Assembly: GCA_002842135.1 (NCBI GenBank)
Contig: PHCD01000055.1
Location: 1 to 12,394 of the forward strand
Length of the DNA stretch: 12,394 bases
Direction of reading: 5' to 3'
From: Betaproteobacteria bacterium HGW-Betaproteobacteria-8
GTDB taxonomy: Bacteria; Pseudomonadota; Gammaproteobacteria; Burkholderiales; Methylophilaceae
Within the stretch, counting starts at the first letter, position 1. Every line of letters begins with the position of its first letter. The translations under genes were made by a program, and so were the position numbers. This document shows positions 1 through 7,312 of the stretch, piece by piece. The notes beneath the pieces were generated by a model. It ran no database searches. It was given only the letters and a program-made list of their open reading frames with translations, and was not told the DNA's origin.

Positions 1-65
1 TGATCCAGGCGCAATCCGCCCAGGTTTTGTGGAATCTCGAGAGTGATAGGAGTGGTTTGTGTCAT
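1..65 (-). CDS. rluD: RluD 23S rRNA pseudouridine synthase, N-terminal fragment (partial)
   Basis: Leftward reading frame starting at the ATG at 65-63 and running off the left edge after 21 full codons. An in-frame TAA lies two codons upstream, so this ATG is the first possible start. The peptide reads MTQTTPITLEIP followed by QNLGGLRLD, matching the start of the S4-like RNA-binding domain of RluD-type synthases (a short leader, then a G-x-RLDQ motif). RluD makes pseudouridines 1911, 1915 and 1917 in helix 69 of 23S rRNA in E. coli. Divergence from bamD is the usual proteobacterial arrangement (rluD/bamD) and is the main support. No clear Shine-Dalgarno sequence is visible. Another RluA-family member cannot be excluded from so short a piece. 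Confidence 0.75.
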   Translation of the reverse strand, partial: MTQTTPITLEIPQNLGGLRLD

Positions 66-69
66 CGGT

Positions 70-75
70 TATAAT
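70..75 (+). promoter_or_regulatory. Candidate -10 box for bamD
   Basis: A perfect TATAAT lies in the 49-bp gap between the divergent rluD and bamD starts. Transcription would begin near 82 and leave a leader of about 33 nt. No good -35 hexamer is found 16-18 bp upstream (that sequence lies inside rluD codons), and the extended -10 TG is only half matched. A short inverted repeat, CCAAT-CA-ATTGG, lies just downstream at 81-92. Confidence 0.35.
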
Positions 76-114
76 CAGTGCCAATCAATTGGTCTTGCAC
101 ATGGATGTTATTAA

Positions 115-936
115 ATGAAGCATAGTTTAGCGGTAATTACAGCGCTTATCTTTACAATCTTGCTCGGCGGATGCAGCATCTTCGGTGCGCCGACCATACT
201 GGACGAGACCAAAGGCTGGAATCTGGAACGCCTGTACAGTGAGGCCGAAGCCAAGATGCGCGAACGCGACTGGGACAAAGCCATCAGCTATTACCAGATC
301 CTGGAATCACGCTACCCGCACGGCCGTCATGCCATGCAGGCTCAACTTGAGGTCGCTTACGCCTATTTCAAGAAAAACGAACCCGTCCTCAGTATTGCCG
401 CCGCCGACCGGTTTATCAAGATGCACCCCAATCATCCGAATATCGACTACGCCTACTACCTGAAAGGCATCGCGACGTTCAACGACCGCGGCGTTGTCGA
501 AAAACTCACCCGCCAGGGGATCAGTGACCGTGACCCGAAATCCCTGCGCGCCTCGTTTTTTGCACTGAAAGAACTGGTTACCCGTTACCCGGAAAGCCGT
601 TATGCCAAAGATGCCACCTTGCGCATGACCTACCTGGTCAATCAATTGGCAGACCACGAACTGCATGTTGCACGCTACTACATGAAGCGCAAAGCTTATG
701 TGGCAGCACTCAACCGCGCAAAATTCGCAATTGAGTCTTATCCTGATTCGACCTCAAATGAAGAAGCACTGGTCATCATGATCAGCGCCTACGACCTGCT
801 GGAAATGGATGACCTGAAACAGGGCACCCTGAAGGTTCTGCAAGCCAACTATCCTGACAGCCCGATGCTTGGGAAAGGCGTACCTAGCGAAGGTCGTGCC
901 TGGTGGAAATTCTGGGAAAGTCTGTACTCCAGGTAA
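115..936 (+). CDS. bamD: BamD, outer membrane assembly lipoprotein
   Basis: BamD is the essential lipoprotein of the BAM complex, which folds beta-barrel proteins into the outer membrane; it binds BamA and substrate C-terminal signals from the periplasm. The 273-aa product has a lipoprotein signal peptide with a lipobox LGGC at residues 17-20, so Cys20 is the lipidation site. Ser21 at +2 fits sorting to the outer membrane. Tetratricopeptide-like helical repeats run from about residue 37 to 245 (for example around RDWDKAISYYQILESRYP and SFFALKELVTRYPESRYA), the typical five-TPR fold. It is slightly longer than E. coli BamD (245 aa). An in-frame stop directly precedes the ATG, fixing the start; a weak GGAT lies 8 nt upstream. 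Divergent from rluD and convergent with der. Older names are ComL and YfiO. Confidence 0.93.
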   Translation: MKHSLAVITALIFTILLGGCSIFGAPTILDETKGWNLERLYSEAEAKMRERDWDKAISYYQILESRYPHGRHAMQAQLEVAYAYFKKNEPVLSIAAADRFIKMHPNHPNIDYAYYLKGIATFNDRGVVEKLTRQGISDRDPKSLRASFFALKELVTRYPESRYAKDATLRMTYLVNQLADHELHVARYYMKRKAYVAALNRAKFAIESYPDSTSNEEALVIMISAYDLLEMDDLKQGTLKVLQANYPDSPMLGKGVPSEGRAWWKFWESLYSR

Positions 937-961
937 TCACTGCAGTTTCAGGTCAATTCAA

Positions 962-989
962 GTTTAATCAGGCCAATACCTGATTAAAC
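962..989. terminator. Perfect hairpin between convergent bamD and der
   Basis: GTTTAATCAGG (962-972) and CCTGATTAAAC (979-989) form a perfect 11-bp stem around a 6-nt loop. It sits between two convergent genes, so it may stop transcription from both sides. Neither side is followed by a strong U tract; the leftward side continues TTGAATT. It is therefore either a weak bidirectional terminator or an mRNA 3'-end stabilising hairpin. Confidence 0.5.
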
Positions 990-997
990 CGATATCT

Positions 998-1020
998 GAC
1001 AGGCAGCTCTGTCGCCTGTC
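998..1020. terminator. Second inverted repeat just downstream of der
   Basis: GACAGGC (998-1004) and GCCTGTC (1014-1020) form a perfect 7-bp GC-rich stem with a 9-nt loop, beginning 11 nt past the der stop codon. With the 962-989 hairpin it makes a tandem pair. There is no U run next to it on the leftward strand, so a role in termination is inferred from position only. Confidence 0.35.
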
Positions 1021-1031
1021 CTGCAGTTTCC

Positions 1032-2474
1032 TTACCTGCCCTGCTTGCGCTTCTTTTCTTCCGCGTCTTTCTTTGCCTTCAGCGTCGCACGTTCGGCAAC
1101 TTTACGTCTGCGCATGCTGACGATGCCTTCCCCGCTCTTGGCTTTTTCCGGCTCGGCGTAGGGATTGCTACCTTGTTTGAACTGCACCCTGAGTGGCGTT
1201 CCAGACAGGCGGAACACCTTGCGGAACGTCCCTTCCAGAAAACGTTTGTAACTGTCCTTGATGCCATCAACGTGATTGCCGTGAATAACCACAATCGGCG
1301 GATTGCTGCCGCCCTGGTGTGCATAACGCAACTTGGGCCTGATCCCCTTGCTGATCGGCGGTTGATGCTGTGTCGTCGCATCAATCAGCACACGCGTCAA
1401 TTGAGGCGTAGAAAGCTTGGCCATCGCCGCCTTGTAGGCTTCATCAACCGACACAAACAACTCGGACAGACCCTTTTTTCTCAATGCAGAAATATAGTGG
1501 AATTTGGCAAAATCGAGGAACTGCAGCTTGCGATCTATCTCACGCTTAATCCAGTCGCGCTCATCTTCCTTGAGACCATCCCATTTGTTGATCGCCACAA
1601 CCAGCGCACGCCCGCTGTCCAGAATATAGGCAGCCACATGCGCATCCTGTTCTGTAATGCCATCCTGCGCATCGACCACGAGAATTGCCACATTGGCTTC
1701 TTCAATCGCCTGCATGGTCTTGACCACGGAGAACTTTTCTACGGCCTCAAACACCTTGCCGCGCTTGCGCACACCTGCCGTATCAATGATCTTGTAGTGT
1801 TTGTTGCCACGCTGCAAATCCATCTCGATCGAATCGCGTGTCGTTCCCGGCTGGTCAAACGCAATCACGCGCTCCTCACCCAGCAAGGCATTTACCAACG
1901 TTGACTTGCCTACATTCGGACGTCCGACTATGGCAATTTTGGGTATTCTGTCTTTATCAGGCTCTTCTTCCTGTTCAGGCTCCGCAAAGGGTTCAAGAGC
2001 CAGCTCGACCAGATCCTTTACACCTTCGCCATGTGCAGAAGAAATAGAGAGCGGATCACCCAAACCCAGCTCGTAAAATTCAGCTGAAACGACTGCACGC
2101 TGCATGCCTTCAGTTTTATTGACCGCCAGCAATACAGGACGCTGACTCTTGCGCAACCTGTCAGCAATCACCTTGTCCTGAGGCGCAAGTCCAGCCCGCC
2201 CGTCAACAATGAAAATCACCACATCGGCTTCATCAATGGCCAACAGGGTTTGTCTGGCCATTTCCTGCAGGATTCCGGTATCGGCAAGCGGCTCAAAACC
2301 GCCGGTATCGACCACCAGATAAGGCTTGCTGGCACCAAGTCCGCGGCCGTAGTGACGGTCGCGTGTCAGGCCAGGCAGGTCTGCCACCAGGGCATCACGC
2401 GTGCGCGTCATGCGATTGAATAGTGTGGATTTGCCGACATTAGGTCGGCCTACCAGTACGATGGTCGGTAGCAT
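1032..2474 (-). CDS. der: Der (EngA), double-domain ribosome-assembly GTPase
   Basis: Essential GTPase that acts in maturation of the 50S ribosomal subunit. The 480-aa product has the diagnostic two G domains in tandem. Domain 1 has P-loop GRPNVGKS at residues 9-16, DTGG at 56-59, NKTE at 119-122 and SSA at 145-147. Domain 2 has GRPNVGKS at 184-191, DTAG at 231-234, NKWD at 296-299 and a second SA near 329. An acidic linker (about 161-175) joins them, and a C-terminal KH-like RNA-binding domain spans about 355-440. A Lys/Arg-rich tail (454-480) ends the protein. The start gives [16 protein letters not shown], as in homologues; no strong Shine-Dalgarno is seen. It lies 14 nt after bamB and is the last gene of the leftward array, as in E. 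coli. Confidence 0.97.
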   Translation of the reverse strand: MLPTIVLVGRPNVGKSTLFNRMTRTRDALVADLPGLTRDRHYGRGLGASKPYLVVDTGGFEPLADTGILQEMARQTLLAIDEADVVIFIVDGRAGLAPQDKVIADRLRKSQRPVLLAVNKTEGMQRAVVSAEFYELGLGDPLSISSAHGEGVKDLVELALEPFAEPEQEEEPDKDRIPKIAIVGRPNVGKSTLVNALLGEERVIAFDQPGTTRDSIEMDLQRGNKHYKIIDTAGVRKRGKVFEAVEKFSVVKTMQAIEEANVAILVVDAQDGITEQDAHVAAYILDSGRALVVAINKWDGLKEDERDWIKREIDRKLQFLDFAKFHYISALRKKGLSELFVSVDEAYKAAMAKLSTPQLTRVLIDATTQHQPPISKGIRPKLRYAHQGGSNPPIVVIHGNHVDGIKDSYKRFLEGTFRKVFRLSGTPLRVQFKQGSNPYAEPEKAKSGEGIVSMRRRKVAERATLKAKKDAEEKKRKQGR

Positions 2475-2488
2475 TGGGTAGCGTCAGC

Positions 2489-3667
2489 CTACTTTATGGA
2501 AATGGCGTAAAGTCCACCATTGCGTGTTTGGGCGAGCATGACGCCATCATTGATTTCAGTCATCTGCGGCATGATAGCGCTATCATCGGTTTTCATTCTG
2601 GCAGCAAAAGCACCGTCTTCACGTTGCAGGAAGTGGACATACCCCTGCAGGTCACCGACGGCAATCAAATCACCCATAGGCAATGGCGCTGAAATCTGGC
2701 GATAGCGCAAGTCACCCTGGCGCCAGAAAGTCTTGCCGCTGGCAAAATCGAGCGAGTAGACAGCCCCTTGCGCATGCGACAGATAAAGTCTTCCAGACTC
2801 TGCATTGATACCGGTATAACTTGAAATATCCCGGCTCCAACCAATTCTACCGGTTGCACGGTCGACGGCCGCTACCTTGCCCTGATAGGCAACGGCAAAT
2901 ACTGCAGGGCCGTCCACCACGGGCAGGCTGGTAATGTCGGCGATACGCTCGATTTCAGTTGTTCCTTTAGGCTGGGCGACAGATGCCTCCCACAGGCTGT
3001 TGCCATCATCCGCTTTTACAGCGACCAGCTTGCCGCCAGCATACCCTGCATAAACGATACCATCCGCAATCACGATGCCGGCACTGCTGCGCAAGGTCAG
3101 CGCCGGCGTCGAGCGCTGGAAAACCCATTTACGGCTACCATCTATCGCATTCAAGCCAAAAATACGGCCATCACCGGCACGCACCACCACAATATCAACA
3201 TGGACACGGGGTGCACTCAATACCTCACTGCTGACTTTGGATTTCCATAGCAGCTTGCCCTGCTGGCTGTAAGCCATGACATGGCCAGTGGGTGTGCCAA
3301 CCAGGACAAGGTTGGCGCCGAGGCCAACGCCTGCAGAGAACTTTTCTTCGGCGCTTACACGCCACTCTTCCTTACCTGTACTCGCATCAAGCTTGACCAG
3401 TTCACCCTCAGCACTGGCGGCGTAAACTGCGGCACCTTCAACAGCAGGTGAAAAATCGAAGCTTTCAGCAGCACCCACCCGGCTGCTCCATAAAAGCTTG
3501 GATGTGGCTGTCGGTTGAAATTCAACCAGTGCTGCCGGCGGATTAAGCTCCTCCCTGCCGAAGATTCGTTCAGATATTTCGGTCTTCAGATCAGTGACAG
3601 AAGCACAACCGGCGAGCAAGACACCCGCCATGACGATCAGCTTCCCAGGCAAGGACTGCAGGCGCAA
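2489..3667 (-). CDS. bamB: BamB, outer membrane assembly lipoprotein (PQQ-type beta-propeller)
   Basis: BamB is the non-essential BAM lipoprotein that binds BamA POTRA domains and helps deliver barrel substrates. The 392-aa product equals E. coli BamB in length. It starts at TTG (3667-3665) with GGGAGA 6 nt upstream. This start gives a charged n-region (Arg2, Lys9), a hydrophobic core and lipobox LAGC with Cys21; the first ATG (residue 13) would leave only eight residues before the cysteine, so TTG is preferred. Eight propeller blades can be traced by repeated G-x-(V/L)-x-x-(L/V)-D-x-x-(T/D)-G-x-x-x-W patterns at about residues 88, 128, 167, 211, 262, 300, 341 and 383. It follows yfgM after 2 nt and precedes der, so it is cotranscribed. 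Former name YfgL. Confidence 0.95.
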   Translation of the reverse strand: MRLQSLPGKLIVMAGVLLAGCASVTDLKTEISERIFGREELNPPAALVEFQPTATSKLLWSSRVGAAESFDFSPAVEGAAVYAASAEGELVKLDASTGKEEWRVSAEEKFSAGVGLGANLVLVGTPTGHVMAYSQQGKLLWKSKVSSEVLSAPRVHVDIVVVRAGDGRIFGLNAIDGSRKWVFQRSTPALTLRSSAGIVIADGIVYAGYAGGKLVAVKADDGNSLWEASVAQPKGTTEIERIADITSLPVVDGPAVFAVAYQGKVAAVDRATGRIGWSRDISSYTGINAESGRLYLSHAQGAVYSLDFASGKTFWRQGDLRYRQISAPLPMGDLIAVGDLQGYVHFLQREDGAFAARMKTDDSAIMPQMTEINDGVMLAQTRNGGLYAISIK

Positions 3668-3669
3668 GC

Positions 3670-4296
3670 TTATTCTCCCAACGCTTCCAGCTTATGCTGG
3701 GTATAACGTGAATAGCGGCTGCCGAATTCAAAACTTTTCAGCGCTTCCTGATAGGCCGCCTTGGCATCTGACGGTTTACCTTGTGCCACGAGAATATCGC
3801 CCTTCAAGTCTGCGAACAGGCCATCAAAACTTGATTCATGTTTTTCGTTCGCCAGTTTCAGCGCAGCTTCATAATCCTTCTGTTCAAACAGAATCGCTGC
3901 CAGTTGCAACTGGGCCAAGGTTTTAACGGAATCTTCCCTGGCATTCTTGTATGCCCACTCAGACTGAACCTTGGCACTATCTACATCCTTGGCGTTGTAA
4001 TGCGCTTTGGCAGAAAGCAACGCAGCGCGTGCAGCATAAGGCGTTGATGGGTATTTCTCAATGATCTCGCCTGAAAGCGTCTGGATGGCCTTGACGTCAG
4101 TCGGGCTCGTATCGCCCAGCTGCATGAACATGGTTGAAGCGGCTTCAGACTGCTTGGCCTGATACTGCTTCCAACCCTGATATCCACCAAACGTAACTGC
4201 CACCAGGCCGACAACGATCAACACCTTGTTGCCGTTTGTTTTCCACCATGTTTTCAGTGCGTCTAACTGGTCCTGCTCTTCTAAATCAAGTGCCAT
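3670..4296 (-). CDS. yfgM: YfgM-like inner-membrane TPR protein
   Basis: The 208-aa product (E. coli YfgM is 206 aa) has a short cytoplasmic N terminus starting MALDLEEQDQLDALKTWWK, one membrane segment at about residues 24-40 (VLIVVGLVAVTFGGY), and a periplasmic tetratricopeptide region of about 50-205. The LEEQEQL...K-W pattern before the membrane segment is typical of the family. YfgM in E. coli binds PpiD and the SecYEG translocon and is thought to help periplasmic chaperoning of exported proteins. The ATG start is preceded by AGGA at 8 nt. In E. coli the gene directly follows hisS; here two ABC ATPase genes come between, ending 22 nt upstream. bamB begins 2 nt after its stop. The family assignment rests on architecture and synteny. 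Confidence 0.88.
   Translation of the reverse strand: MALDLEEQDQLDALKTWWKTNGNKVLIVVGLVAVTFGGYQGWKQYQAKQSEAASTMFMQLGDTSPTDVKAIQTLSGEIIEKYPSTPYAARAALLSAKAHYNAKDVDSAKVQSEWAYKNAREDSVKTLAQLQLAAILFEQKDYEAALKLANEKHESSFDGLFADLKGDILVAQGKPSDAKAAYQEALKSFEFGSRYSRYTQHKLEALGE
3674..3679 (-). promoter_or_regulatory. Ribosome binding site supporting the bamB TTG start
   Basis: On the leftward strand GGGAGA lies 6 nt before TTG at 3667-3665. It is embedded in the last codons and stop of yfgM, coupling the two genes. This site decides the bamB start in favour of TTG. Confidence 0.65.
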
Positions 4297-4318
4297 TCTG
4301 ATTTCCTAAAACTTAATA

Positions 4319-5122
4319 TTAAGCGGCCAATGCTCTCCGGCCTGGTATGGATTGCAATAAATTACGGGTATATTCCTGTGCAGGCGCATCGTAGATGCTT
4401 TCCACACTGCCCTGCTCAATCAACTTGCCCTGGTACATCACTGCCACTTCATCGGCGATATGCCTGACCACACGCAAATCATGGCTGATGAAGATATAGC
4501 TCAAGGCCATCTCCTGCTGCAACTCTTTCAGCAGCAACAAAATCTGTGCCTGTATAGACACATCCAGAGCCGATACAGGTTCGTCACACACAACCACCTT
4601 GGGTTCCAGCACCAGCGCCCTGGCGATCCCGATACGTTGTCGCTGGCCCCCGGAAAACTGGTGCGGATACTTCTGCATATCAGCTTCGGACAGGCCGACA
4701 CGCTCAAGCATCTTGACGACTTTCGCGTGCTGTTCATCCTGTGTTCCCAACTGATGGATCAACAATCCCTCACCCACAATCTGCCCCACACGCATGCGCG
4801 GATTGAGCGAAGCAAAGGGATCCTGAAACACCATTTGCAGATAGCGCCGCTGTGCACGCAAGGCCGAACCTGACAATCGGGCCAGATCCCGGCCCTGGAA
4901 TAGAACCTCGCCACCATCCAGGGGCTGCAATTGTAACAGACAACGTGCCAAGGTGGATTTCCCGCTGCCGGACTCACCCACAACGGCTAATGTTGTACCT
5001 TGCTGCAAATCCAGGCTCACGTCATCCAGCGCCTTGACCAGCGACGTACCAAGACCCAGTTTGCCTGTACGCTGCTTGTAGAACTTTGTCAGATGCCTTG
5101 CGCTGAGAATGATTTCACTCAT
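4319..5122 (-). CDS. Peptide-type ABC transporter ATPase 2 (DppF/OppF-like; resembles C-terminal half of YejF)
   Basis: The 267-aa nucleotide-binding subunit belongs to the oligopeptide/dipeptide/nickel importer family. Visible motifs are Walker A GESGSGKS at 49-56, Q-loop Gln100 in VFQDPFASLNP, signature FSGGQRQR at 156-163, Walker B VVVCDE with catalytic Glu181, and H-loop His214 in ISHDL. The short C-terminal QEYTRNLL (249-256) replaces the fuller family tail, and the protein ends soon after. It lacks the long, Cys-containing C-terminal extension of many OppF/DppF proteins. Its ATG overlaps the stop of ATPase 1 by ATGA, with GAGG about 8 nt upstream, so translation is coupled. The two ATPases together (278 + 267 aa) match the size and layout of the fused YejF (about 529 aa). 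No permease or binding-protein gene is in the window. Substrate unknown. Confidence 0.88.
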   Translation of the reverse strand: MSEIILSARHLTKFYKQRTGKLGLGTSLVKALDDVSLDLQQGTTLAVVGESGSGKSTLARCLLQLQPLDGGEVLFQGRDLARLSGSALRAQRRYLQMVFQDPFASLNPRMRVGQIVGEGLLIHQLGTQDEQHAKVVKMLERVGLSEADMQKYPHQFSGGQRQRIGIARALVLEPKVVVCDEPVSALDVSIQAQILLLLKELQQEMALSYIFISHDLRVVRHIADEVAVMYQGKLIEQGSVESIYDAPAQEYTRNLLQSIPGRRALAA

Positions 5123-5955
5123 GCTGCAGCCTCTTCATTCAACCATGCATAATCAATAGGTTTCAGCGGCCGTTTGCCATCTGCATCCGGCACGCATGCC
5201 AGCAAAGCCTGTGTGTATGGGTGCTGCGGGTTATGCAGCACCTGCGCAACCGGGCCGGATTCCACAATCTCGCCACGGAACATCACCACCACATCATCGG
5301 CAATATCCGCCACCACGCCAAAATCATGCGTAATAAACAGCATCGCCATGTTCATGCGGGTCTTCAATTCAGCCAATAATTTGAGAATCTGCGCCTGCAC
5401 AGTCACATCCAGCGCCGTCGTCGGTTCGTCAGCAATCAGCATGGCCGGCTCACAGGCAATACTCATGGCAATCATGACGCGCTGCCGCTGACCGCCGGAA
5501 AGTTCGTCAGGATAGCTTTTGGCGCGGTTAGCTGGTATGCCGACCTGCTCCAGCAAGGCTGCGACCTTGGCTTTCAATGCCTGCCCCCTGAGCCCGAGAT
5601 GCACGACCAAGGTTTCACCAATCTGCTTACCTATCGTCAACACGGGATTCAGGGAGGTCATGGGTTCCTGGAAGATCATGCCGATACGGCCGCCCCGGAT
5701 CTTGCGCAACTCATCATTACTGATGCCAACCAGGTTCCGGCCCTGGAAAATGACCTTGCCTTGCGCCAGGCACAATTGTGAGGAAAGCAGGCCCATAACA
5801 GAGAGCGCCGTCAGACTTTTACCACTGCCGGATTCGCCGACGACACAGGTGGTTTTACCTGACTCAAGCGTGAAAGAGACGTTGTTCACCAGCAGTTTGT
5901 CCGGTGCATTCTGCGGGGTAACCGTCAATCCTTCAATCTTGAGTAATTCAGTCAT
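5119..5955 (-). CDS. Peptide-type ABC transporter ATPase 1 (DppD/OppD-like; resembles N-terminal half of YejF)
   Basis: The 278-aa ATP-hydrolysing subunit of a peptide-family ABC importer should sit on the cytoplasmic face of a permease pair. Walker A GESGSGKS is at 40-47, Q-loop Gln96 in [11 protein letters not shown], signature LSGGQRQR at 152-159, Walker B MLIADE with catalytic Glu177, D-loop ALD at 181-183, and His210 in [13 protein letters not shown] at 245-252 is the oligopeptide-family C-terminal motif. Stand-alone DppD/OppD proteins are usually about 320-335 aa with a further Cys-containing tail; this one stops 26 residues after the HPY motif, more like the first half of YejF or GsiA. 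Its start overlaps the hisS stop (ATGA at 5955-5952), so it is embedded in the operon. Key residues are all intact, so it should be active. Confidence 0.9.
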   Translation of the reverse strand: MTELLKIEGLTVTPQNAPDKLLVNNVSFTLESGKTTCVVGESGSGKSLTALSVMGLLSSQLCLAQGKVIFQGRNLVGISNDELRKIRGGRIGMIFQEPMTSLNPVLTIGKQIGETLVVHLGLRGQALKAKVAALLEQVGIPANRAKSYPDELSGGQRQRVMIAMSIACEPAMLIADEPTTALDVTVQAQILKLLAELKTRMNMAMLFITHDFGVVADIADDVVVMFRGEIVESGPVAQVLHNPQHPYTQALLACVPDADGKRPLKPIDYAWLNEEAAA

Positions 5956-7268
5956 GTCTGCAGCTTCTCGATGGCCTGTTGTAGGGATAGCCTTTGCTGT
6001 TCGCCCGCCTGCAACATGGGCTTGAGCGTCACCTGATTCGCCAGCACTTCATCTTCACCCAGTATCAACGCATATCTTGCCTGCGAGCGATCGGCTTTCT
6101 TCATCTGCGATTTGAAGCTGCCGCCACCGCTATGCTGAATGACAGCCAGGCCTGCATTCCTTAGTTCTTCCGCGATGCGCAGCGCCTGTTTTTCCGCAGC
6201 CTCGCCTACATTCACCAGATAAACATCCGGCGACTGTACAGCCTCTATGCCATATTCCTGCATCAACAAAAACACGCGTTCCAGGCCAATGCCAAAACCA
6301 CAAGCAGGCATGGGCTCCCCACCCAGTCTTTCAACCAGTGAATCATAGCGGCCTCCGCCAGCTATCGTTCCCTGACTGCCGAGCCTGGTCGTCACCCATT
6401 CGAATACCGTTCGGTTGTAGTAATCCAGGCCGCGCACCAGGCGGTGGTTGTGCTGATATGCCACCCCTGATTCTTGCAGCATCTGGCACAAGCTATGATA
6501 GTGCTCACGGCTTTCGGTTCCCAGGGTGTCGAGCAAGCGTGGAGCTGCCTCAATCATGGCCTGCATACGCGGGTTCTTGCTGTCGAGGATGCGCAAAGGG
6601 TTACTGTGCAGCCTGCGTTTGGCATCCTCATCCAGCAGGTCCGCATGCTGTTCAAAATAGGCAATCAGGGTTTCACGGTATACAGCACGCTCTTCGGCAT
6701 CGCCTATGGTGTTGATGTGCAGTTCGACATCGGCAATGCCAAGCTCACGCCACAAGCGGGCCAGCATAATAATCTGTTCCGCATCGACCTCAGCGCCGGC
6801 GAAGCCAAAAGCCTCTGCGCCAATCTGATGAAACTGGCGTTGACGGCCCTTCTGCACGTTTTCGTGCCTGAACATCGGGCCCATGTACCAGAGGCGTTGC
6901 GGACCGTTATAGGTCAGGCTATGCTCAACCACGGCACGCACACAACCAGCAGTGCCTTCAGGACGTAACGTTAATTTGTCGTCGTTGAGTTCATCGGTCC
7001 AGGAGTACATCTCCTTTTCCACAATATCGGTATGCTCGCCGACACTGCGCACAAAAAGATCCGTAGTCTCGACTATCGGCATACGGATATTGCGGTATCC
7101 GTACTGTGCCAGCACACGCTTTGCCTTATCCTCGAGCAGCTGCCAGAGCGGTGTCTGCTCTGGCAGGATGTCATAAAAACCCTTGATGCTCTGGAATTTA
7201 GTGGTTTGAGGTTTGGTGCTCTGCAATTTTGCGCTCTGTAATTTTGGATTCTGGGATTGATCAGCCAT
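5952..7268 (-). CDS. hisS: Histidyl-tRNA synthetase with repeat-extended N terminus
   Basis: Class II synthetase that charges tRNA-His with histidine. The 438-aa product compares with 424 in E. coli. Catalytic core: conserved entry KGFYDILP at 29-36, class II motif 2 region around [17 protein letters not shown] at 132-148, histidine-specific [11 protein letters not shown] at 277-287, GGGRYD at 304-309, and motif 3 GFGIGLERV at 324-332. The anticodon-binding alpha/beta domain occupies about 345-438. The first 28 residues are unusual: four five-residue units of the form K-x-Q-(S/T)-x precede the core, encoded by a 15-nt tandem repeat. The ATG at 7268 has only a weak Shine-Dalgarno; no later ATG precedes the core, and a TTG at residue 15 is a weak alternative. 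It lies 44 nt after ispG and overlaps ABC ATPase 1 by ATGA. Confidence 0.96.
   Translation of the reverse strand: MADQSQNPKLQSAKLQSTKPQTTKFQSIKGFYDILPEQTPLWQLLEDKAKRVLAQYGYRNIRMPIVETTDLFVRSVGEHTDIVEKEMYSWTDELNDDKLTLRPEGTAGCVRAVVEHSLTYNGPQRLWYMGPMFRHENVQKGRQRQFHQIGAEAFGFAGAEVDAEQIIMLARLWRELGIADVELHINTIGDAEERAVYRETLIAYFEQHADLLDEDAKRRLHSNPLRILDSKNPRMQAMIEAAPRLLDTLGTESREHYHSLCQMLQESGVAYQHNHRLVRGLDYYNRTVFEWVTTRLGSQGTIAGGGRYDSLVERLGGEPMPACGFGIGLERVFLLMQEYGIEAVQSPDVYLVNVGEAAEKQALRIAEELRNAGLAVIQHSGGGSFKSQMKKADRSQARYALILGEDEVLANQVTLKPMLQAGEQQRLSLQQAIEKLQT
7185..7244 (-). repeat. Four 15-nt tandem repeats inside the 5' end of hisS
   Basis: Leftward units are AAATTACAGAGCGCA, AAATTGCAGAGCACC, AAACCTCAAACCACT and AAATTCCAGAGCATC, encoding [15 protein letters not shown] and KFQSI. 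Unit 3 is the most diverged. A degenerate fifth copy (8 of 15 matching unit 4) may precede them at 7245-7259. The repeat stays in frame and ends exactly at the conserved KG of the HisRS core. Confidence 0.9.
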
Positions 7269-7312
7269 GCTGCCGGGTTCTTGTTTTCGTCATTGACTGA
7301 CTCTTGCCGTGA

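Noticed and set aside
81..92. CCAAT-CA-ATTGG inverted repeat in the rluD/bamD divergent spacer as an operator.
   Set aside because: Only 5-bp arms in AT-rich DNA; too short to call without other evidence.
1173..1904. A 243-codon open frame on the + strand antisense to der.
   Set aside because: Fully overlaps the conserved second G domain and KH domain of der; no family features of its own.
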